This document shows positions 17,531-29,256 of a stretch of 64,000 bases of DNA, piece after piece (position 1 is the first letter of the stretch; the number at the start of each line of letters is the position of its first letter). The stretch spans positions 62,001-126,000 of the forward strand of contig NZ_SOPW01000002.1 of the NCBI RefSeq assembly GCF_004402015.1, written 5' to 3'. This stretch comes from Filobacillus milosensis. GTDB lineage: Bacteria > Bacillota > Bacilli > Bacillales > Alkalibacillaceae. A program made the translations under genes and the position numbers. The notes beneath the pieces are model-generated. The model was given only the letters and a program-made list of their open reading frames with translations. It ran no database searches and had not been told where the DNA came from.

Positions 17531-17559
17531 AAGAAAAGCCACCTCAAAAGGCGGCTTTT
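17531..17559 (-). terminator. Terminator of the glutamate/aspartate symporter gene
   Basis: AAAAGCCGCC..GGTGGCTTTT hairpin with a T-rich tail, two bases after the gene; array A begins directly after it. Confidence 0.85.
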
Positions 17560-17561
17560 AC

Positions 17562-18809
17562 TTAAGCTTCATTTTTAACTGAAGGTTTCTCCATATCAAT
17601 GTCTTTCTCTGTTTCCGAAATAAATAATGCACAAGCGGCATCACCCGTAATGTTGACTGCAGTTCTTGTCATATCAAGTAAACGGTCAACCCCTAGAATT
17701 AAACCAATAGCTTCAACAGGTAATCCAACTTGATCTAGAACCATTGCTAACATAATCAATCCGACTCCTGGTACACCTGCTGTACCAATAGAAGCTAGAA
17801 TTGCAATGATTACCACCATCATAATTTCTGAGAAACTCAAGTTAGTGGTTGTTACTTGTGCGATGAAAACCGTCGCAACACCTTGCATTATAGCGGTACC
17901 ATCCATGTTAATGGTCGCACCTAGTGGTTGTACAAAACTACTTACAGACTTCTTAACACCTAAGCGATCTTGAGCTGTTCTCATACTGACAGGTAGTGTT
18001 GCTCCACTACTAGCAGTACCAAAGGCCACACTCATCGCTGGTACGAAGTTTTTGAAGAACCACATCGGACTCTTCTTAGCAAGAAATTTCACAACTGCAC
18101 TATATGTGATTAAAGCGTGTAGTAATAAAGCAGCGAGTACAACAAAGAAGTAAGCTGCCATGGATGCAATCGCATCAAGGCCAGCTCCACCTACCGCTGA
18201 TGCAATTAAACCAAAAGCACCGACTGGAGCCGTATACATGATAACCATAATTAAATACATCACAAGTTCGTTTGCTTGTTCAAATAGTTTAAAAATACGG
18301 TCTGTTTTCTTACCCAATATGGTTAGGCCAAAACCGATGAAAATAGCGAAGAAGATAATCTGTAACATTTCTCCACTACTCATAGCGTCTAATGGATTAG
18401 TTGGAATAATATTCACAATCGTATCAACAACAGAAGGAGCTTTTTCACTTTCAAAACCTTCTTCCTGCTGATCTAACAATCCAGGTTCACCTGGTTGGAA
18501 AATAAATGCTAAAGCCATTGCGATTGAAATCGCTACCGCAGTTGATGCTAAGAAAAATCCAATCGTCTTACCACCAATTCGGCCAAGTTTTTTAGGATCA
18601 CCTAAGTTAGCTGTTCCTAACACAATTGAAATAAACACAATTGGAACAACCATCATTTGAATGAGTCGTAAAAAGATATCTCCTAATGGAGAGAAGAAAT
18701 ATTTGTCTACTGTTGGGAACAGGTCTGGAGTCCATATATTCATGCCTAAACCAACTACTATACCGAGAGCTAATGCTATAAGTATTGATTTAGTTAAATT
18801 CTTTATCAT
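17562..18809 (-). CDS. gltP: Glutamate/aspartate:cation symporter (DAACS family)
   Basis: 415-aa transporter of the GltPh/EAAT fold with eight helices and two re-entrant hairpins. HP1 motif: GTASSGATLPVSM; helix-7 cation motif: NMDGTAIMQG; HP2: STGTAGVPG-like segment (SIGTAGVPGVG); helix 8: LLDMTRTAVNITGD. The Asp and Arg of helix 8 that bind the substrate amino and side-chain carboxyl groups are both present, which favours acidic amino acids over neutral ones; C4-dicarboxylates remain possible. ATG behind AAAGGAGG. It is inserted between eno and secG relative to the conserved order, with its own terminator. Confidence 0.88.
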   Translation of the reverse strand: MIKNLTKSILIALALGIVVGLGMNIWTPDLFPTVDKYFFSPLGDIFLRLIQMMVVPIVFISIVLGTANLGDPKKLGRIGGKTIGFFLASTAVAISIAMALAFIFQPGEPGLLDQQEEGFESEKAPSVVDTIVNIIPTNPLDAMSSGEMLQIIFFAIFIGFGLTILGKKTDRIFKLFEQANELVMYLIMVIMYTAPVGAFGLIASAVGGAGLDAIASMAAYFFVVLAALLLHALITYSAVVKFLAKKSPMWFFKNFVPAMSVAFGTASSGATLPVSMRTAQDRLGVKKSVSSFVQPLGATINMDGTAIMQGVATVFIAQVTTTNLSFSEIMMVVIIAILASIGTAGVPGVGLIMLAMVLDQVGLPVEAIGLILGVDRLLDMTRTAVNITGDAACALFISETEKDIDMEKPSVKNEA

Positions 18810-18968
18810 ATGTTTTTACCTCCTTTTTTGCTATATGTAATGGTAATTAATTTTATAATATTTGTCCAATTTGTAACAGGCACTAAATTGCTATTTTTTC
18901 TACTTTATAAATTGCAAAATCCCATTTTAATAGGAATTTTATGTTGGAAATCTAGGTAAAACTTACCT

Positions 18969-18999
18969 AAAAAATCCCCTACCCTATTAGGTAGGGGTT
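18969..18999 (-). terminator. Terminator of the glycolytic operon (after eno)
   Basis: CCCCTACC/GGTAGGGG stem followed by ATTTTTT on the minus strand, six bases beyond the eno stop codon. Confidence 0.9.
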
Positions 19000-19005
19000 A
19001 ATAGT

Positions 19006-20313
<1,308 letters not shown>

Positions 20314-20317
20314 TTAT

Positions 20318-21853
20318 TTATTTAATTAGTGATTGGCCGGTCATTTCTTCGGGTTGGTCAACATTTAATAATTGTAAAACTGTAGGAGCTAAGTCCCCTA
20401 GAATTCCATCATCTCTTAAATTAATTCCTTCTTTAGTCACGACAACAGGTACAGGGTTAGTTGTATGAGCAGTCATCGGTGACCCATCTTCATTTAACAC
20501 TTGATCCGCATTCCCATGGTCTGCCGTAATTACAGCATGACCACCCATATCAAGAATTTGATCGACAATTTTTCCTAAACACTCATCAACAGCTTCAATT
20601 GCTTTAACTGTCGGTTCAACTTTTCCTGAATGACCTACCATGTCAGGGTTAGCGAAGTTTAGAATGATTAAATTTGGAGGATCCTGATCAAGCGTATTCA
20701 TCAATGCATCGGTTACTTCATAAGCACTCATTTCAGGCTTCAAGTCATATGTTGCCACTTTTGGTGAATCAATTAAAATCCGTTTTTCTCCCTCAAATTC
20801 CTGATCCAGCCCACCACTCATAAAGTAAGTCACATGTGGATACTTTTCCGTTTCCGCAATTCGTAGCTGCTTCATTCCTTTATTTGATACCACTTCGCCG
20901 ATCGTATTTTGTGGCATGTTTGGTGGGTAAGCAATATCCACGTTTAACTCTTCACTATACTGAGTCATCGTTACCATTCTTAAGTTATCAATCGCTTCAT
21001 AGTCATTTTCAAACACATCTAAACGATTGTTAGCAAACACATCTGTTAATTGTAAAGCACGGTCTGGCCTGAAGTTGGCAAAAATAATCGCATCGCCATC
21101 ACTCACTTTACCTACAGGTTCACCGTTTTCATCGACCATGACAAACGGCTCGACAAACTCATCAACCACTTCCTGGTCATAAGACTGTTCAACCGTTTTG
21201 GTCGCATCAGTTGAAGTTGGACCATCACCTAAGCGAATCGCACGAAATGCTTTTTCAACACGCTCCCAGCGATTGTCGCGGTCCATAGCATAATAACGAC
21301 CTGAAACTGATGCCAGTTCACCCACACCAAGTTCAGCCATCTTATCTTCTAACTCTTTTAAGTAAGTGATCGCTGTTTTAGGACCTACATCACGTCCATC
21401 TAAAAACGCATGAACATAAACATCTTCTATCTGTTGTTGATTCGCCATTTCAAGCAAGGCATAAATATGCTCGTTATGACTATGAACCCCACCATCTGAT
21501 AAAAGACCAAAAATGTGAAGTGCTCCATGAGTTTCCTTCACATGTTGTGATGCATTAACAAACGCTTCATTCTGGTGAAACTCTTTTTCTTTAATGGATA
21601 AATTAATTCGAGTTAAGTTCTGATAAACCACACGGCCTGCACCAATGTTCAAATGCCCAACTTCTGAATTTCCCATTTGGTCTTGAGGTAACCCTACCGC
21701 TTCACCATAGGCTTTAAGTGTTGAATGAGGGAATGTGTTCCAATAACGATCAAAATTTGGTGTATTGGCTTGTTTAACCGCATTTCCGTATTCTTCATCG
21801 CGAAGCGCGAATCCGTCCAGTATAATCAGTGCTGCCAATGGATTAGCGGGCAT
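20318..21853 (-). CDS. gpmI: 2,3-bisphosphoglycerate-independent phosphoglycerate mutase
   Basis: Mn-dependent interconversion of 3- and 2-phosphoglycerate, 511 aa. Alkaline-phosphatase fold: metal site ILDGFAL near the N-terminus, phosphorylated Ser63 in [17 protein letters not shown] and [12 protein letters not shown] of the transferase domain, and C-terminal metal ligands [12 protein letters not shown] and [11 protein letters not shown] with GGAGG. It overlaps the end of tpiA by 11 bases, implying translational coupling. Confidence 0.98.
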   Translation of the reverse strand: MPANPLAALIILDGFALRDEEYGNAVKQANTPNFDRYWNTFPHSTLKAYGEAVGLPQDQMGNSEVGHLNIGAGRVVYQNLTRINLSIKEKEFHQNEAFVNASQHVKETHGALHIFGLLSDGGVHSHNEHIYALLEMANQQQIEDVYVHAFLDGRDVGPKTAITYLKELEDKMAELGVGELASVSGRYYAMDRDNRWERVEKAFRAIRLGDGPTSTDATKTVEQSYDQEVVDEFVEPFVMVDENGEPVGKVSDGDAIIFANFRPDRALQLTDVFANNRLDVFENDYEAIDNLRMVTMTQYSEELNVDIAYPPNMPQNTIGEVVSNKGMKQLRIAETEKYPHVTYFMSGGLDQEFEGEKRILIDSPKVATYDLKPEMSAYEVTDALMNTLDQDPPNLIILNFANPDMVGHSGKVEPTVKAIEAVDECLGKIVDQILDMGGHAVITADHGNADQVLNEDGSPMTAHTTNPVPVVVTKEGINLRDDGILGDLAPTVLQLLNVDQPEEMTGQSLIK

Positions 21854-22607
21854 TCTTACCAGCCTCCACTAACTTCATAAATGAATCTTCTTTCATACTT
21901 GCACCGCCAACTAATGCTCCATCAATATCAGTCATGCTTAGTAGTTCTTCAATGTTCTCTGGCTTAACACTTCCGCCGTACTGAATGCGCACAGCTTCAG
22001 CTACTTCCTCACCGAATTGATCTTTGACCACATTTCTAATATGCGCACAAACTTCATTAGCCTGTTCACTAGTGGCTGTTTTTCCTGTACCAATCGCCCA
22101 AATCGGTTCATAAGCTAACACAACTTGCTTAGCTTGTTCGTTTGTTAAACCGTCTAACGCTTGTCTGACTTGGCTTTCAACAAACGTCATCGTTTGATCA
22201 GCTTCACGTTGTTCAAGTGATTCTCCGACACATACGATTGGTAATAAGTCATGTTCAAACGCTGCCTTCGTTTTCTTATTTACGGACTCATCTGTTTCAT
22301 TAAAATATTGACGTCGCTCTGAGTGACCTATAATCACGTAATCGACAAGTAAGTCTTCAAGCATTTTAGGACTTACTTCACCCGTAAATGCTCCGCTTTC
22401 TTCATAATGCATGTTTTGTGCACCAATTTTTATATGAAATTCTCTTGCCGCTTCAGATATAAAAGGAATATGCACAAATGGTGCACAAATCACTGTTTCA
22501 ACCTCTTCATCTGATGGCACGCTTTCTCGAATGTCAACAACAAAACGTGCTCCTTCAGCGACTAGTTTATTCATTTTCCAGTTTCCTGCAATAATTGGTT
22601 TACGCAT
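21843..22607 (-). CDS. tpiA: Triosephosphate isomerase
   Basis: 254-aa TIM barrel. Catalytic residues visible: Lys in GNWKMNK, His in [11 protein letters not shown], Glu in [13 protein letters not shown], and phosphate-binding loops YGGSVKPEN and [11 protein letters not shown] with GAGGTGA. It sits between pgk (17-base gap) and gpmI (11-base overlap) in the glycolytic operon. Confidence 0.98.
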   Translation of the reverse strand: MRKPIIAGNWKMNKLVAEGARFVVDIRESVPSDEEVETVICAPFVHIPFISEAAREFHIKIGAQNMHYEESGAFTGEVSPKMLEDLLVDYVIIGHSERRQYFNETDESVNKKTKAAFEHDLLPIVCVGESLEQREADQTMTFVESQVRQALDGLTNEQAKQVVLAYEPIWAIGTGKTATSEQANEVCAHIRNVVKDQFGEEVAEAVRIQYGGSVKPENIEELLSMTDIDGALVGGASMKEDSFMKLVEAGKNAR

Positions 22608-22624
22608 AATTTCACCTCGTCTTT

Positions 22625-23809
22625 TTATTCTTTATCGTTTAAGGCTGCTACCCCTGGTAATACTTTACCCTCCATAAATTCTAGTGAAGCGCCTCCACCT
22701 GTTGAAATGTGATCCATTTGATCAGCATAACCGAATTTTTCTACTGCTGATGCAGAGTCTCCACCACCGATAACCGAATAACCATTTGTTTGTGATAAGG
22801 CTTCAGCTACACCTTTAGTTCCGTTTGCAAATGCTTCATATTCAAAAACACCCATTGGTCCATTCCAAATAATTAATTTAGAATCTTTTACAATCTGACT
22901 AAATTTCTCGACCGACTTCGGACCAACATCAAGCGCTTCCCAATCAGCTGGAATTTCTTCAATTGGCACAACTTTTGTATTCGCTTCTCTTGAAAATTCG
23001 TCTGCCACCACAGCGTCAATTGGTAAGTGCAATGACACACCTTTTTCCTTTGCCTTCTCAATAAACTCATTAGCTAAATCAATCTTATCTTCTTCTAATA
23101 AAGAATTTCCGATTTCAAAACCTAACGCTTTAATAAACGTATAAGAAAGGCCACCACCGATGAGTAAGTGATCCACTTTATCCAATAAATGATCAATCAC
23201 ACCGATTTTATCCTTTACCTTTGCACCGCCAATAATTGCTGTAAATGGTCGCTCTGGATTTTCCAGTGCTTGTCCTAATACTTCAATCTCTTTTTCTAAT
23301 AGAAAACCTGATACTGCAGGTAAATGATGCGCTACACCTTCTGTTGATGCATGCGCGCGGTGAGCCGCTCCAAAAGCATCATTTACATATACATCAGCTA
23401 GTGATGCAAACTGTTTTGCTAATTCTTCATCATTTTTCTTTTCACCTGGATGGAAGCGAACGTTTTCTAATAATAAAACATCGCCATCACTCATGCTATT
23501 AACATTTTTAACGACCTCTTCACTGTAAACATCATCTGCTTTAAGAACTGATTGTTGTAGTAAGTTACTTAAATGTTGAGCCACTGGGTCTAAGCGTAAA
23601 TCTTCAACCACTTCCCCACCTGGACGTCCTAAGTGACTTGCAAGAACGACGCGAGCGCCTTGTTCAACTAAATACTGAATCGTCGGTAATGCCGCACGAA
23701 TTCTTGTGTCATCTGAAATCTCACCTTTTGAAATAGGGACGTTAAAATCGACGCGACAAAATACGCGTTTACCTTTTAGATCAACATCTTTTACCGTCAT
23801 TTTGTGCAT
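22625..23809 (-). CDS. pgk: Phosphoglycerate kinase
   Basis: 394 aa, the standard length, from the ATG at 23809 behind GGAGG; the open frame extends further upstream but that part is not conserved. Signatures: FCRVDFNVP near the N-terminus, [23 protein letters not shown], and the nucleotide-binding [13 protein letters not shown] and [13 protein letters not shown] at the end. A strong terminator lies between gapA and pgk, so pgk and downstream genes either have an extra promoter in the 23810-23890 gap or rely on read-through. Confidence 0.98.
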   Translation of the reverse strand: MHKMTVKDVDLKGKRVFCRVDFNVPISKGEISDDTRIRAALPTIQYLVEQGARVVLASHLGRPGGEVVEDLRLDPVAQHLSNLLQQSVLKADDVYSEEVVKNVNSMSDGDVLLLENVRFHPGEKKNDEELAKQFASLADVYVNDAFGAAHRAHASTEGVAHHLPAVSGFLLEKEIEVLGQALENPERPFTAIIGGAKVKDKIGVIDHLLDKVDHLLIGGGLSYTFIKALGFEIGNSLLEEDKIDLANEFIEKAKEKGVSLHLPIDAVVADEFSREANTKVVPIEEIPADWEALDVGPKSVEKFSQIVKDSKLIIWNGPMGVFEYEAFANGTKGVAEALSQTNGYSVIGGGDSASAVEKFGYADQMDHISTGGGASLEFMEGKVLPGVAALNDKE

Positions 23810-23892
23810 GAATAAATACCTCCAAAACTTGTTTATGTAACTAATATAGCAAAAGAAATTACATGTTCCTACTTTCATAAACATTAGTGCTT

Positions 23893-23931
23893 GAAAATAG
23901 GGAGGAACATTTGTTATGTTCCTCCCTATAT
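23893..23931 (-). terminator. Intra-operon terminator after gapA
   Basis: Perfect 14-bp stem ATAGGGAGGAACAT/ATGTTCCTCCCTAT followed by TTTTC between gapA and pgk. It probably gives higher gapA than pgk-eno transcript levels, or acts as an mRNA 3'-end stabiliser. Confidence 0.85.
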
Positions 23932-23961
23932 TTTACCACTATTTATAAAACCATTCGAAAC

Positions 23962-24969
23962 TTATAGTCCTTTTTCAGCCATAAACGCTGCTAAATCTAC
24001 ACAACGGTGAGAGTAACCTGATTCATTGTCGTACCAAGATACAACTTTCACCATGTTATCTTCAATAACTAATGTTGAATCGCCATCAACGATTGAAGAG
24101 AATGGGCTGCCATTATAGTCACTAGAAACTAATGGTAGATCTGTATAGTCAAGCACACCTTTTAACTCATTTTCAGCTGAGTCTTTAAGAGCCTGGTTTA
24201 GTTCTTCTACTGTTACGCTTTTGTCTAATTCAGCCACTAAGTCAACGATTGAAACGTTTGGAGTTGGAACACGCATAGCCATACCTGTTAATTTACCATT
24301 AACCTCTGGTAAAACTTTGGCAACAGCTTCAGCCGCACCTGTTGTTGTAGGAATGATGTTCTCTGATGCTGCACGCGCACGACGGTAATCTTTATGCGGT
24401 AAGTCTAAGATTTGCTGGTCGTTCGTGTACGAGTGAACAGTTGTCATGATTCCACGTTTTAGACCGAACTTGTCACTTAACACTTTTGCAACTGGTGCTA
24501 AGCAGTTTGTTGTACAAGAAGCATTCGATACAATATGGTGGCTATCCTTATCATATTTGTCTTCATTAACACCCATAACTACTGTTAGATCTTCATCAGG
24601 TGCTGGTGCAGAGATAATAACTTTCTTTGCGCCTGCATCTACGTGCTTCTTAGCATCTTCACGCTTACGGAATAGACCTGTTGATTCAATCACAATTTCT
24701 ACACCTAGGTCTCCCCAAGGTAAGTTTGCTGGGTCACGTTCTGATAAAACTTTAACATCTTTTCCATCTACTGAGATTGCATCTTCTTTTGCTTCGATAT
24801 CCACGTCTAACTCACCGTGAACCGTATCATATTTTAATAAATGAGCTAACATTTTTGCATCTGTTAAATCATTTACTGCTACTACTTCAACATCTTTATT
24901 TTCTAATGCCGCACGAAACACACGACGTCCAATTCTTCCAAAACCATTAATACCTACTTTTACTGCCAT
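23962..24969 (-). CDS. gapA: Glyceraldehyde-3-phosphate dehydrogenase (glycolytic, GapA)
   Basis: 335-aa NAD-dependent enzyme. GFGRIGR dinucleotide motif (residues 9-15), active-site SNASCTTNC with Cys152, His in [11 protein letters not shown]. Asp at the end of the second strand (VVAVNDL) favours NAD over NADP, as in the glycolytic isozyme. AGGAGG before the ATG. It follows cggR directly, the conserved position for the catabolic GapA, whose transcript is induced by sugars. Confidence 0.97.
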   Translation of the reverse strand: MAVKVGINGFGRIGRRVFRAALENKDVEVVAVNDLTDAKMLAHLLKYDTVHGELDVDIEAKEDAISVDGKDVKVLSERDPANLPWGDLGVEIVIESTGLFRKREDAKKHVDAGAKKVIISAPAPDEDLTVVMGVNEDKYDKDSHHIVSNASCTTNCLAPVAKVLSDKFGLKRGIMTTVHSYTNDQQILDLPHKDYRRARAASENIIPTTTGAAEAVAKVLPEVNGKLTGMAMRVPTPNVSIVDLVAELDKSVTVEELNQALKDSAENELKGVLDYTDLPLVSSDYNGSPFSSIVDGDSTLVIEDNMVKVVSWYDNESGYSHRCVDLAAFMAEKGL

Positions 24970-24992
24970 TTTGAAAAACCTCCTAAAAGTTT

Positions 24993-26051
24993 TTATATAT
25001 GTTTTACTAAGTGTCTGGCGATGGCCTCATCAATAATAAGAACATCACTTGTACCCCACTTAAAAAAGGCTGAAATTGCTTCACATTTTGACGTCCCACC
25101 CGCAACTGTCATCACGGTTTTATCATTCGTCAAATGTTCTTTCGTCATACCAATTGAATTAAGCTGATGGATAGTCTTCCCTTTTTGGTCAAAGTAATAA
25201 CCAAAAGCTTCGCCTACTGTAGATTTTTCTTTAAGAAGCTCTAGTTGTTTCGGATCTGCTTTACGTCGATGAGCCATTTTTAACGCATCACCAATACCGT
25301 GAATAACGATATCAGCTTGGCGAATAAGTGAAATGACGTCTTTTACTGCTGGTTCCTCCATCATCTTGGAATAAACCTCATGACCGACAGTATCTGGAAC
25401 ATATAACAATCGATAACTTCCATTCATTTGTTTCGCCATTTGAACACATATAGAGCTGGCTTGGTATTCATGCATATCACCTAGCCCACCTCTTGCCGGA
25501 ACAAATAACGGACGAATCTGATTCAGCGGTTTCATATGCTTGGCCACAGCAGCCAATGTCGAACCACCTGTCACAGTTACAATGGATTCGTCATGCACAT
25601 ATTGAGTCAATGTTTGTGCAGCCGCTTGACCCAACAAGCTTTTAACTTCCTCAGATTGATCGGCATCTCCAGAAACGACTTTAACATCAGATACTGGAAG
25701 TGATTGCTTTAGCTGAGATTCAAGATGATCCAGATCAGAAATTTCACGCATGATTGATGGATAATCTTCTACAATCTGTTTACCCACATCACTCACCCAC
25801 ATACCTTTTGTAGTTACATTAATCAATTGTTGTTCATCCAAAAACTCAATCTCACTTCTAATTTGTCGCTCTGTTTTTTTGAGGTGTTCTGCTAATGCCC
25901 TGCGACCAATAGGTTCATATAAGTGAATCGTTTTTAAAATACCATAGCGCTTGTCTATAACCTCTAGCACATCTGGTACAAGCCTTTTTTGAAATTGAAA
26001 AAGTTTATTCAAATGAACGATCACCTTCTTATTTGGATGTTCGTTGGTCAA
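24993..26051 (-). CDS. cggR: Central glycolytic genes regulator CggR (SorC/DeoR family)
   Basis: 352-aa repressor of the gapA operon; fructose-1,6-bisphosphate is the known inducer in B. subtilis. N-terminal winged-helix with an extended helix ([20 protein letters not shown], ~46-65) and a C-terminal SorC sugar-phosphate domain with [23 protein letters not shown] and [11 protein letters not shown] start behind AGAGG. An operator-like repeat overlaps its ribosome site, so it would be autoregulated with gapA. Confidence 0.96.
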   Translation of the reverse strand: MTNEHPNKKVIVHLNKLFQFQKRLVPDVLEVIDKRYGILKTIHLYEPIGRRALAEHLKKTERQIRSEIEFLDEQQLINVTTKGMWVSDVGKQIVEDYPSIMREISDLDHLESQLKQSLPVSDVKVVSGDADQSEEVKSLLGQAAAQTLTQYVHDESIVTVTGGSTLAAVAKHMKPLNQIRPLFVPARGGLGDMHEYQASSICVQMAKQMNGSYRLLYVPDTVGHEVYSKMMEEPAVKDVISLIRQADIVIHGIGDALKMAHRRKADPKQLELLKEKSTVGEAFGYYFDQKGKTIHQLNSIGMTKEHLTNDKTVMTVAGGTSKCEAISAFFKWGTSDVLIIDEAIARHLVKHI

Positions 26052-26087
26052 TTATCGTCCTCTACATAGACAAAAAATGTCCCACCA
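26047..26087 (-). promoter_or_regulatory. CggR operator (candidate)
   Basis: Two direct half-sites read on the minus strand: GGGAC-N6-TGTC and AGGAC-N6-TGAC, their starts 22 bp apart, close to the B. subtilis operator CGGGAC-N6-TGTC repeated at 20 bp. It covers the cggR ribosome site and start codon; a -10-like TAGAAT lies ~20 bases upstream. Confidence 0.65.
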
Positions 26088-26150
26088 TAACCAAAAAAAT
26101 ATTCTATAGTTAGAATAGCAAAACAAAATTGGATTAGCAAACATTTTTAA

Positions 26151-26399
26151 TTACTCCAAATGCTTTTGCAAAAATTGGTCTAATGTGTCCATATTTAAAT
26201 AATGAGCATCAAGCTCGTAACTTTTGGTTTTTACGACAGGAATAGTTAAAAAATATTTTTCCAGCCACTCATCTTTGTCTTCAATATTTTGTTCGACGAT
26301 TTCAAAGTTATACATTAACTGATAAGTTTCCAGCATGGCTTTAGCATCTTCACAAAGCTTACAATTCGGCTTTGTGAATAGTGTGATTACCTGGCTCAT
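26151..26399 (-). CDS. Glutaredoxin-like protein
   Basis: 82-aa thioredoxin-fold protein with the redox motif CKLC at residues 13-16, a cis-Pro segment TIPVVK, and typical beta-alpha-beta order. Glutaredoxin-family genes of this type occur just upstream of cggR in several bacilli. It starts three bases after the stop of the RsbW-like gene, so the two are probably one operon. Its thiol partner is unknown, since these bacteria use bacillithiol rather than glutathione. Confidence 0.85.
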   Translation of the reverse strand: MSQVITLFTKPNCKLCEDAKAMLETYQLMYNFEIVEQNIEDKDEWLEKYFLTIPVVKTKSYELDAHYLNMDTLDQFLQKHLE

Positions 26400-26402
26400 T
26401 AA

Positions 26403-26771
26403 TTAACTCACCCATTTGCGCATTAAGATTTGGTTGCCTTTCTTTGAATATACCACGCTGTCCATAATTTGACCAATTAAGTGCAAACCTTCCCCATTTT
26501 TGTCTAAATCATCTTGCCAATTAGAACCTTTTCCTTGATCTTCAATTCTAGCAATTAGTGAATGATCTAAAAAATGAAGTTTAATCTCAATGGGGTTATT
26601 CGAATTACCTTGATTACCATGTTCCATGGCATTTTTAACAGCTTCAAATAAAGCCAAATCTACTAACATTTTATCACCAGAAAAATAGTCTACCAACGTT
26701 TCATGTATCATTTTTCTTACTTTTTTATACTCATTCATTGAATAAATACAGTACGTTTCAACCCTTTTCAT
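26403..26771 (-). CDS. RsbW/SpoIIAB-like HATPase_c anti-sigma-type kinase
   Basis: About 122 aa with a GHKL ATPase domain: N-box FEAVKNAMEHGN, G1 box DQGKG and G2 box GEGLHLIGQIMD. This is the RsbW/anti-sigma serine-kinase fold. No sigma factor or RsbV-type antagonist is next to it, so its partner is unknown and it may be an orphan regulator. I choose ATG 26771 because GGGAG lies nine bases upstream; an ATG at 26810 is in frame but lacks a ribosome site. It is divergent from nos. Confidence 0.8.
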   Translation of the reverse strand: MKRVETYCIYSMNEYKKVRKMIHETLVDYFSGDKMLVDLALFEAVKNAMEHGNQGNSNNPIEIKLHFLDHSLIARIEDQGKGSNWQDDLDKNGEGLHLIGQIMDSVVYSKKGNQILMRKWVS

Positions 26772-26974
26772 TATTCTATTCTCCCATTCATTTATAGAGT
26801 AATAACTCATACTTTTTAACTATAAAAATGAAGTGTTATACATTATATTCCACGACTAATGGATTATTAAACAAAAACTAACAGAACTGTTTATAATTTT
26901 GTCACTTGAATCAATTCACGGTTAAAACGACTATGATACCCTTAATTTATATTTTTAAAGTAGGAGGAATTCCA

Positions 26975-28039
26975 TTGAAAAGTCAACTTCTAAATGAAGC
27001 TTATATATTTATTCATCAATGTTATGAAGAACTTAATAAATCTGAAGATGATTTAAAGAATCGGTTAAGTGAAGTGAATCAACAAATTCTGCTTAGTGGA
27101 ACCTATAAGCATACATCTGAAGAACTTGAATACGGCGCAAAAGTAGCATGGCGGAACAGCGTTCGCTGTATTGGGAGATTGTTTTGGGATAGTTTACATG
27201 TAATTGATCAAAGACAATTAGATACACACGAGCAAATATATAATGTATTAGTTAAACACATTGAATATGCTACAAACAAAGGTAAGGTTCGACCAACTAT
27301 AACTGTATTCTCACCTAATAACGTACGAGTTTGGAATCATCAGCTGATTCGTTATGCTGGTTACGAGACAGATGAAGGTAACATGGGTGACCCAGATTCT
27401 ATTCAGTTTACAAAAAAGTGTATAGAGTTAGGATGGGAGCCGAAATATGGAAGATTTGATGTTTTACCTTTAGTCATTGAGCTAAATGGAGAAACAAAAT
27501 TATTTGAACTCCCTGATGAAATTATACTTGAAGTGAACATCCAACCCCCGACCATCAAGTCATTTGATGAGTTGAAATTAAAGTGGTATGCTGTGCCAAT
27601 TATTTCGAATATGTCATTAGAAATCGGTGGAATAACCTATTCTGCTGCACCATTTAATGGTTGGTACATGGGTACTGAAATAGGCGCACGTAATTTAGCT
27701 GATGATTTTAGATATAACTTACTACCAGAGATTGCTGATGCAATGGAGTTAGATACAAGCAATCGTTCAATGCTTTGGCGTGATCGTGCATTACTTGAGT
27801 TGAATACCGCTGTCTTACATTCATTTAAGGCAAGTGGTGTGACAATTGTGGATCACCATACAGCTGCTGAACAATTTAAACGTTTTGAACAAAAGGAAAA
27901 AAGAATTGGCAGACCCATTACAGGTAAATGGTCATGGCTGATCCCGCCTCTGACACCAGCAGCCACTCACATTTTTCACAACCAATATGATGAACAAGAG
28001 CTTACGCCCAATTATTTTTATCAAAAGAAACCTTTTTAA
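26975..28039 (+). CDS. nos: Bacterial nitric oxide synthase, oxygenase domain
   Basis: Haem-thiolate enzyme that makes NO from L-arginine using electrons from a non-dedicated reductase; no reductase domain is fused. 354 aa, close to B. subtilis NOS. Cys ligand in WRNSVRCIGR (Cys65 from the chosen start), substrate Glu in GWYMGTEIGARN, and pterin-site region GKWSWLIPPLTP near the C-terminus. I place the start at TTG 26975, which has AGGAGG eight bases upstream; the open frame extends further but without a ribosome site. In bacilli NOS protects against oxidative stress and antibiotics. Confidence 0.95.
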   Translation: MKSQLLNEAYIFIHQCYEELNKSEDDLKNRLSEVNQQILLSGTYKHTSEELEYGAKVAWRNSVRCIGRLFWDSLHVIDQRQLDTHEQIYNVLVKHIEYATNKGKVRPTITVFSPNNVRVWNHQLIRYAGYETDEGNMGDPDSIQFTKKCIELGWEPKYGRFDVLPLVIELNGETKLFELPDEIILEVNIQPPTIKSFDELKLKWYAVPIISNMSLEIGGITYSAAPFNGWYMGTEIGARNLADDFRYNLLPEIADAMELDTSNRSMLWRDRALLELNTAVLHSFKASGVTIVDHHTAAEQFKRFEQKEKRIGRPITGKWSWLIPPLTPAATHIFHNQYDEQELTPNYFYQKKPF

Positions 28040-28211
28040 ACATAATATAAGTTTAAATTATCTATAAGTAACCATTATAAGAATAGCAACTCATCCACTG
28101 TAAAACTTTAATATTATTTAAACAACTTTTATGTATAGTTAAAAAAAATACATTAACAATAAGGAGAATGAAATAATATTTGTTTAGTAATGTTAATTAA
28201 GGAGCTTATTT

Positions 28212-28901
28212 ATGAATATTTCTGAATTAGTCATCAGACTTGCTATTGCTTTCATCACATTATTAACTTTAACCAGAATGATGGGAAGAAAAGAAATATC
28301 TCAAATGACTTTTTTTAATTTTGTATCCGGGATTTCAATTGGAACACTCGGGGCTACACTAGCAATTGACTCGTCTTTAAGTGTCTCCCACGGAATACTT
28401 GCCTTAGTTATATGGAGCCTTTTTACAATACTTATTGGATATATAGATCTTAAATCAAAGAAAATCCGCTACGTTGTAGAAGGACAACCGAGAATACTGA
28501 TTAAAAAAGGAAAAATAATGGAGAATGAACTTAAAAGAGTTCGATTAGATATCGATGCATTGCTCAATTTACTGAGGAAAAAGAATGTTTTTGCTATATC
28601 AGATGTAGATTACGCCATATTTGAAACAGACGGTAGTTTATCGGTAATGAAAAAAGAAAGTAAACAACCTTTAATCAAACAAGATATGAATATACCTAAC
28701 ACTAAAGACGTTTTCCCTATTTCTACGACAGTTATTTCAGATGGAAAAATAGTTAATAAGGTCTTAGACAAATTAAATGTAGATCGAACATGGATAGATA
28801 CTCAACTAAAATCATTGGGGATTAATTCAGTATCTGAAGTTTTTTATGCAGAAGTTCAAAAGGATGGGTCATTATATATTGATCGGCGTGATGATACTTA
28901 A
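28212..28901 (+). CDS. DUF421 (YetF/YrbG-type) membrane protein
   Basis: 229 aa: three N-terminal membrane helices (~5-80, with TLTRMMGRKEISQMTFFNF, a DUF421 hallmark) and a soluble C-terminal part with two related modules (RVRLDIDALLNLLRKKNVF; DVDYAIFETDGSLSV; VFYAEVQKDGSLYIDRRD). Family members are abundant in spore-formers and several are linked to spore germination or coat; the function here is not known. ATG with AAGGAGC. Single gene with a terminator. Confidence 0.88.
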   Translation: MNISELVIRLAIAFITLLTLTRMMGRKEISQMTFFNFVSGISIGTLGATLAIDSSLSVSHGILALVIWSLFTILIGYIDLKSKKIRYVVEGQPRILIKKGKIMENELKRVRLDIDALLNLLRKKNVFAISDVDYAIFETDGSLSVMKKESKQPLIKQDMNIPNTKDVFPISTTVISDGKIVNKVLDKLNVDRTWIDTQLKSLGINSVSEVFYAEVQKDGSLYIDRRDDT

Positions 28902-28989
28902 GGTTATACTCTTATGAAACAAAAGTATAACGACCCTCTGAGGGAATTGTTATAGCATAATGAACGTTGATATATATTGTCATGTGTTT
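28902..28989. other. Intergenic, no gene seen
   Basis: AT-rich stretch with CCCTCTGAGGG as the only short palindrome. With the two terminators that follow, it makes up the 355-base gap before the EAL gene. Confidence 0.4.
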
Positions 28990-29036
28990 AAAAAGTGTAG
29001 AAAGAAATTTTATCTTTTTACACTTTTTAAATTTTT
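28990..29036 (+). terminator. Terminator of the DUF421 gene
   Basis: AAAAAGTGTAGAAAG/CTTTTTACACTTTTT stem followed by AAATTTTT. Confidence 0.75.
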
Positions 29037-29193
29037 ATTCATAATTATTCTGAGTTAATAGCTTCATAAATTTCTATAATATAATTTCCTCAATAATGGA
29101 TAATTTTAAAAACTGATTCGAGGTAAAGATAAAGGGCAATAGTAGCAATCATTGTCTTTTTTATTAGTTAAAGAACCTTTGTTCGTTCACAAC

Positions 29194-29227
29194 ATTAAAA
29201 AGGTAACGAACTAATAATCGTTACCTT
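29194..29227 (-). terminator. Terminator of the EAL gene
   Basis: AAGGTAACGA/TCGTTACCTT 10-bp stem followed on the minus strand by TTTAAT. Confidence 0.85.
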
Positions 29228-29256
29228 CTAAATCCCCTTATTACTTTATGGATTTA

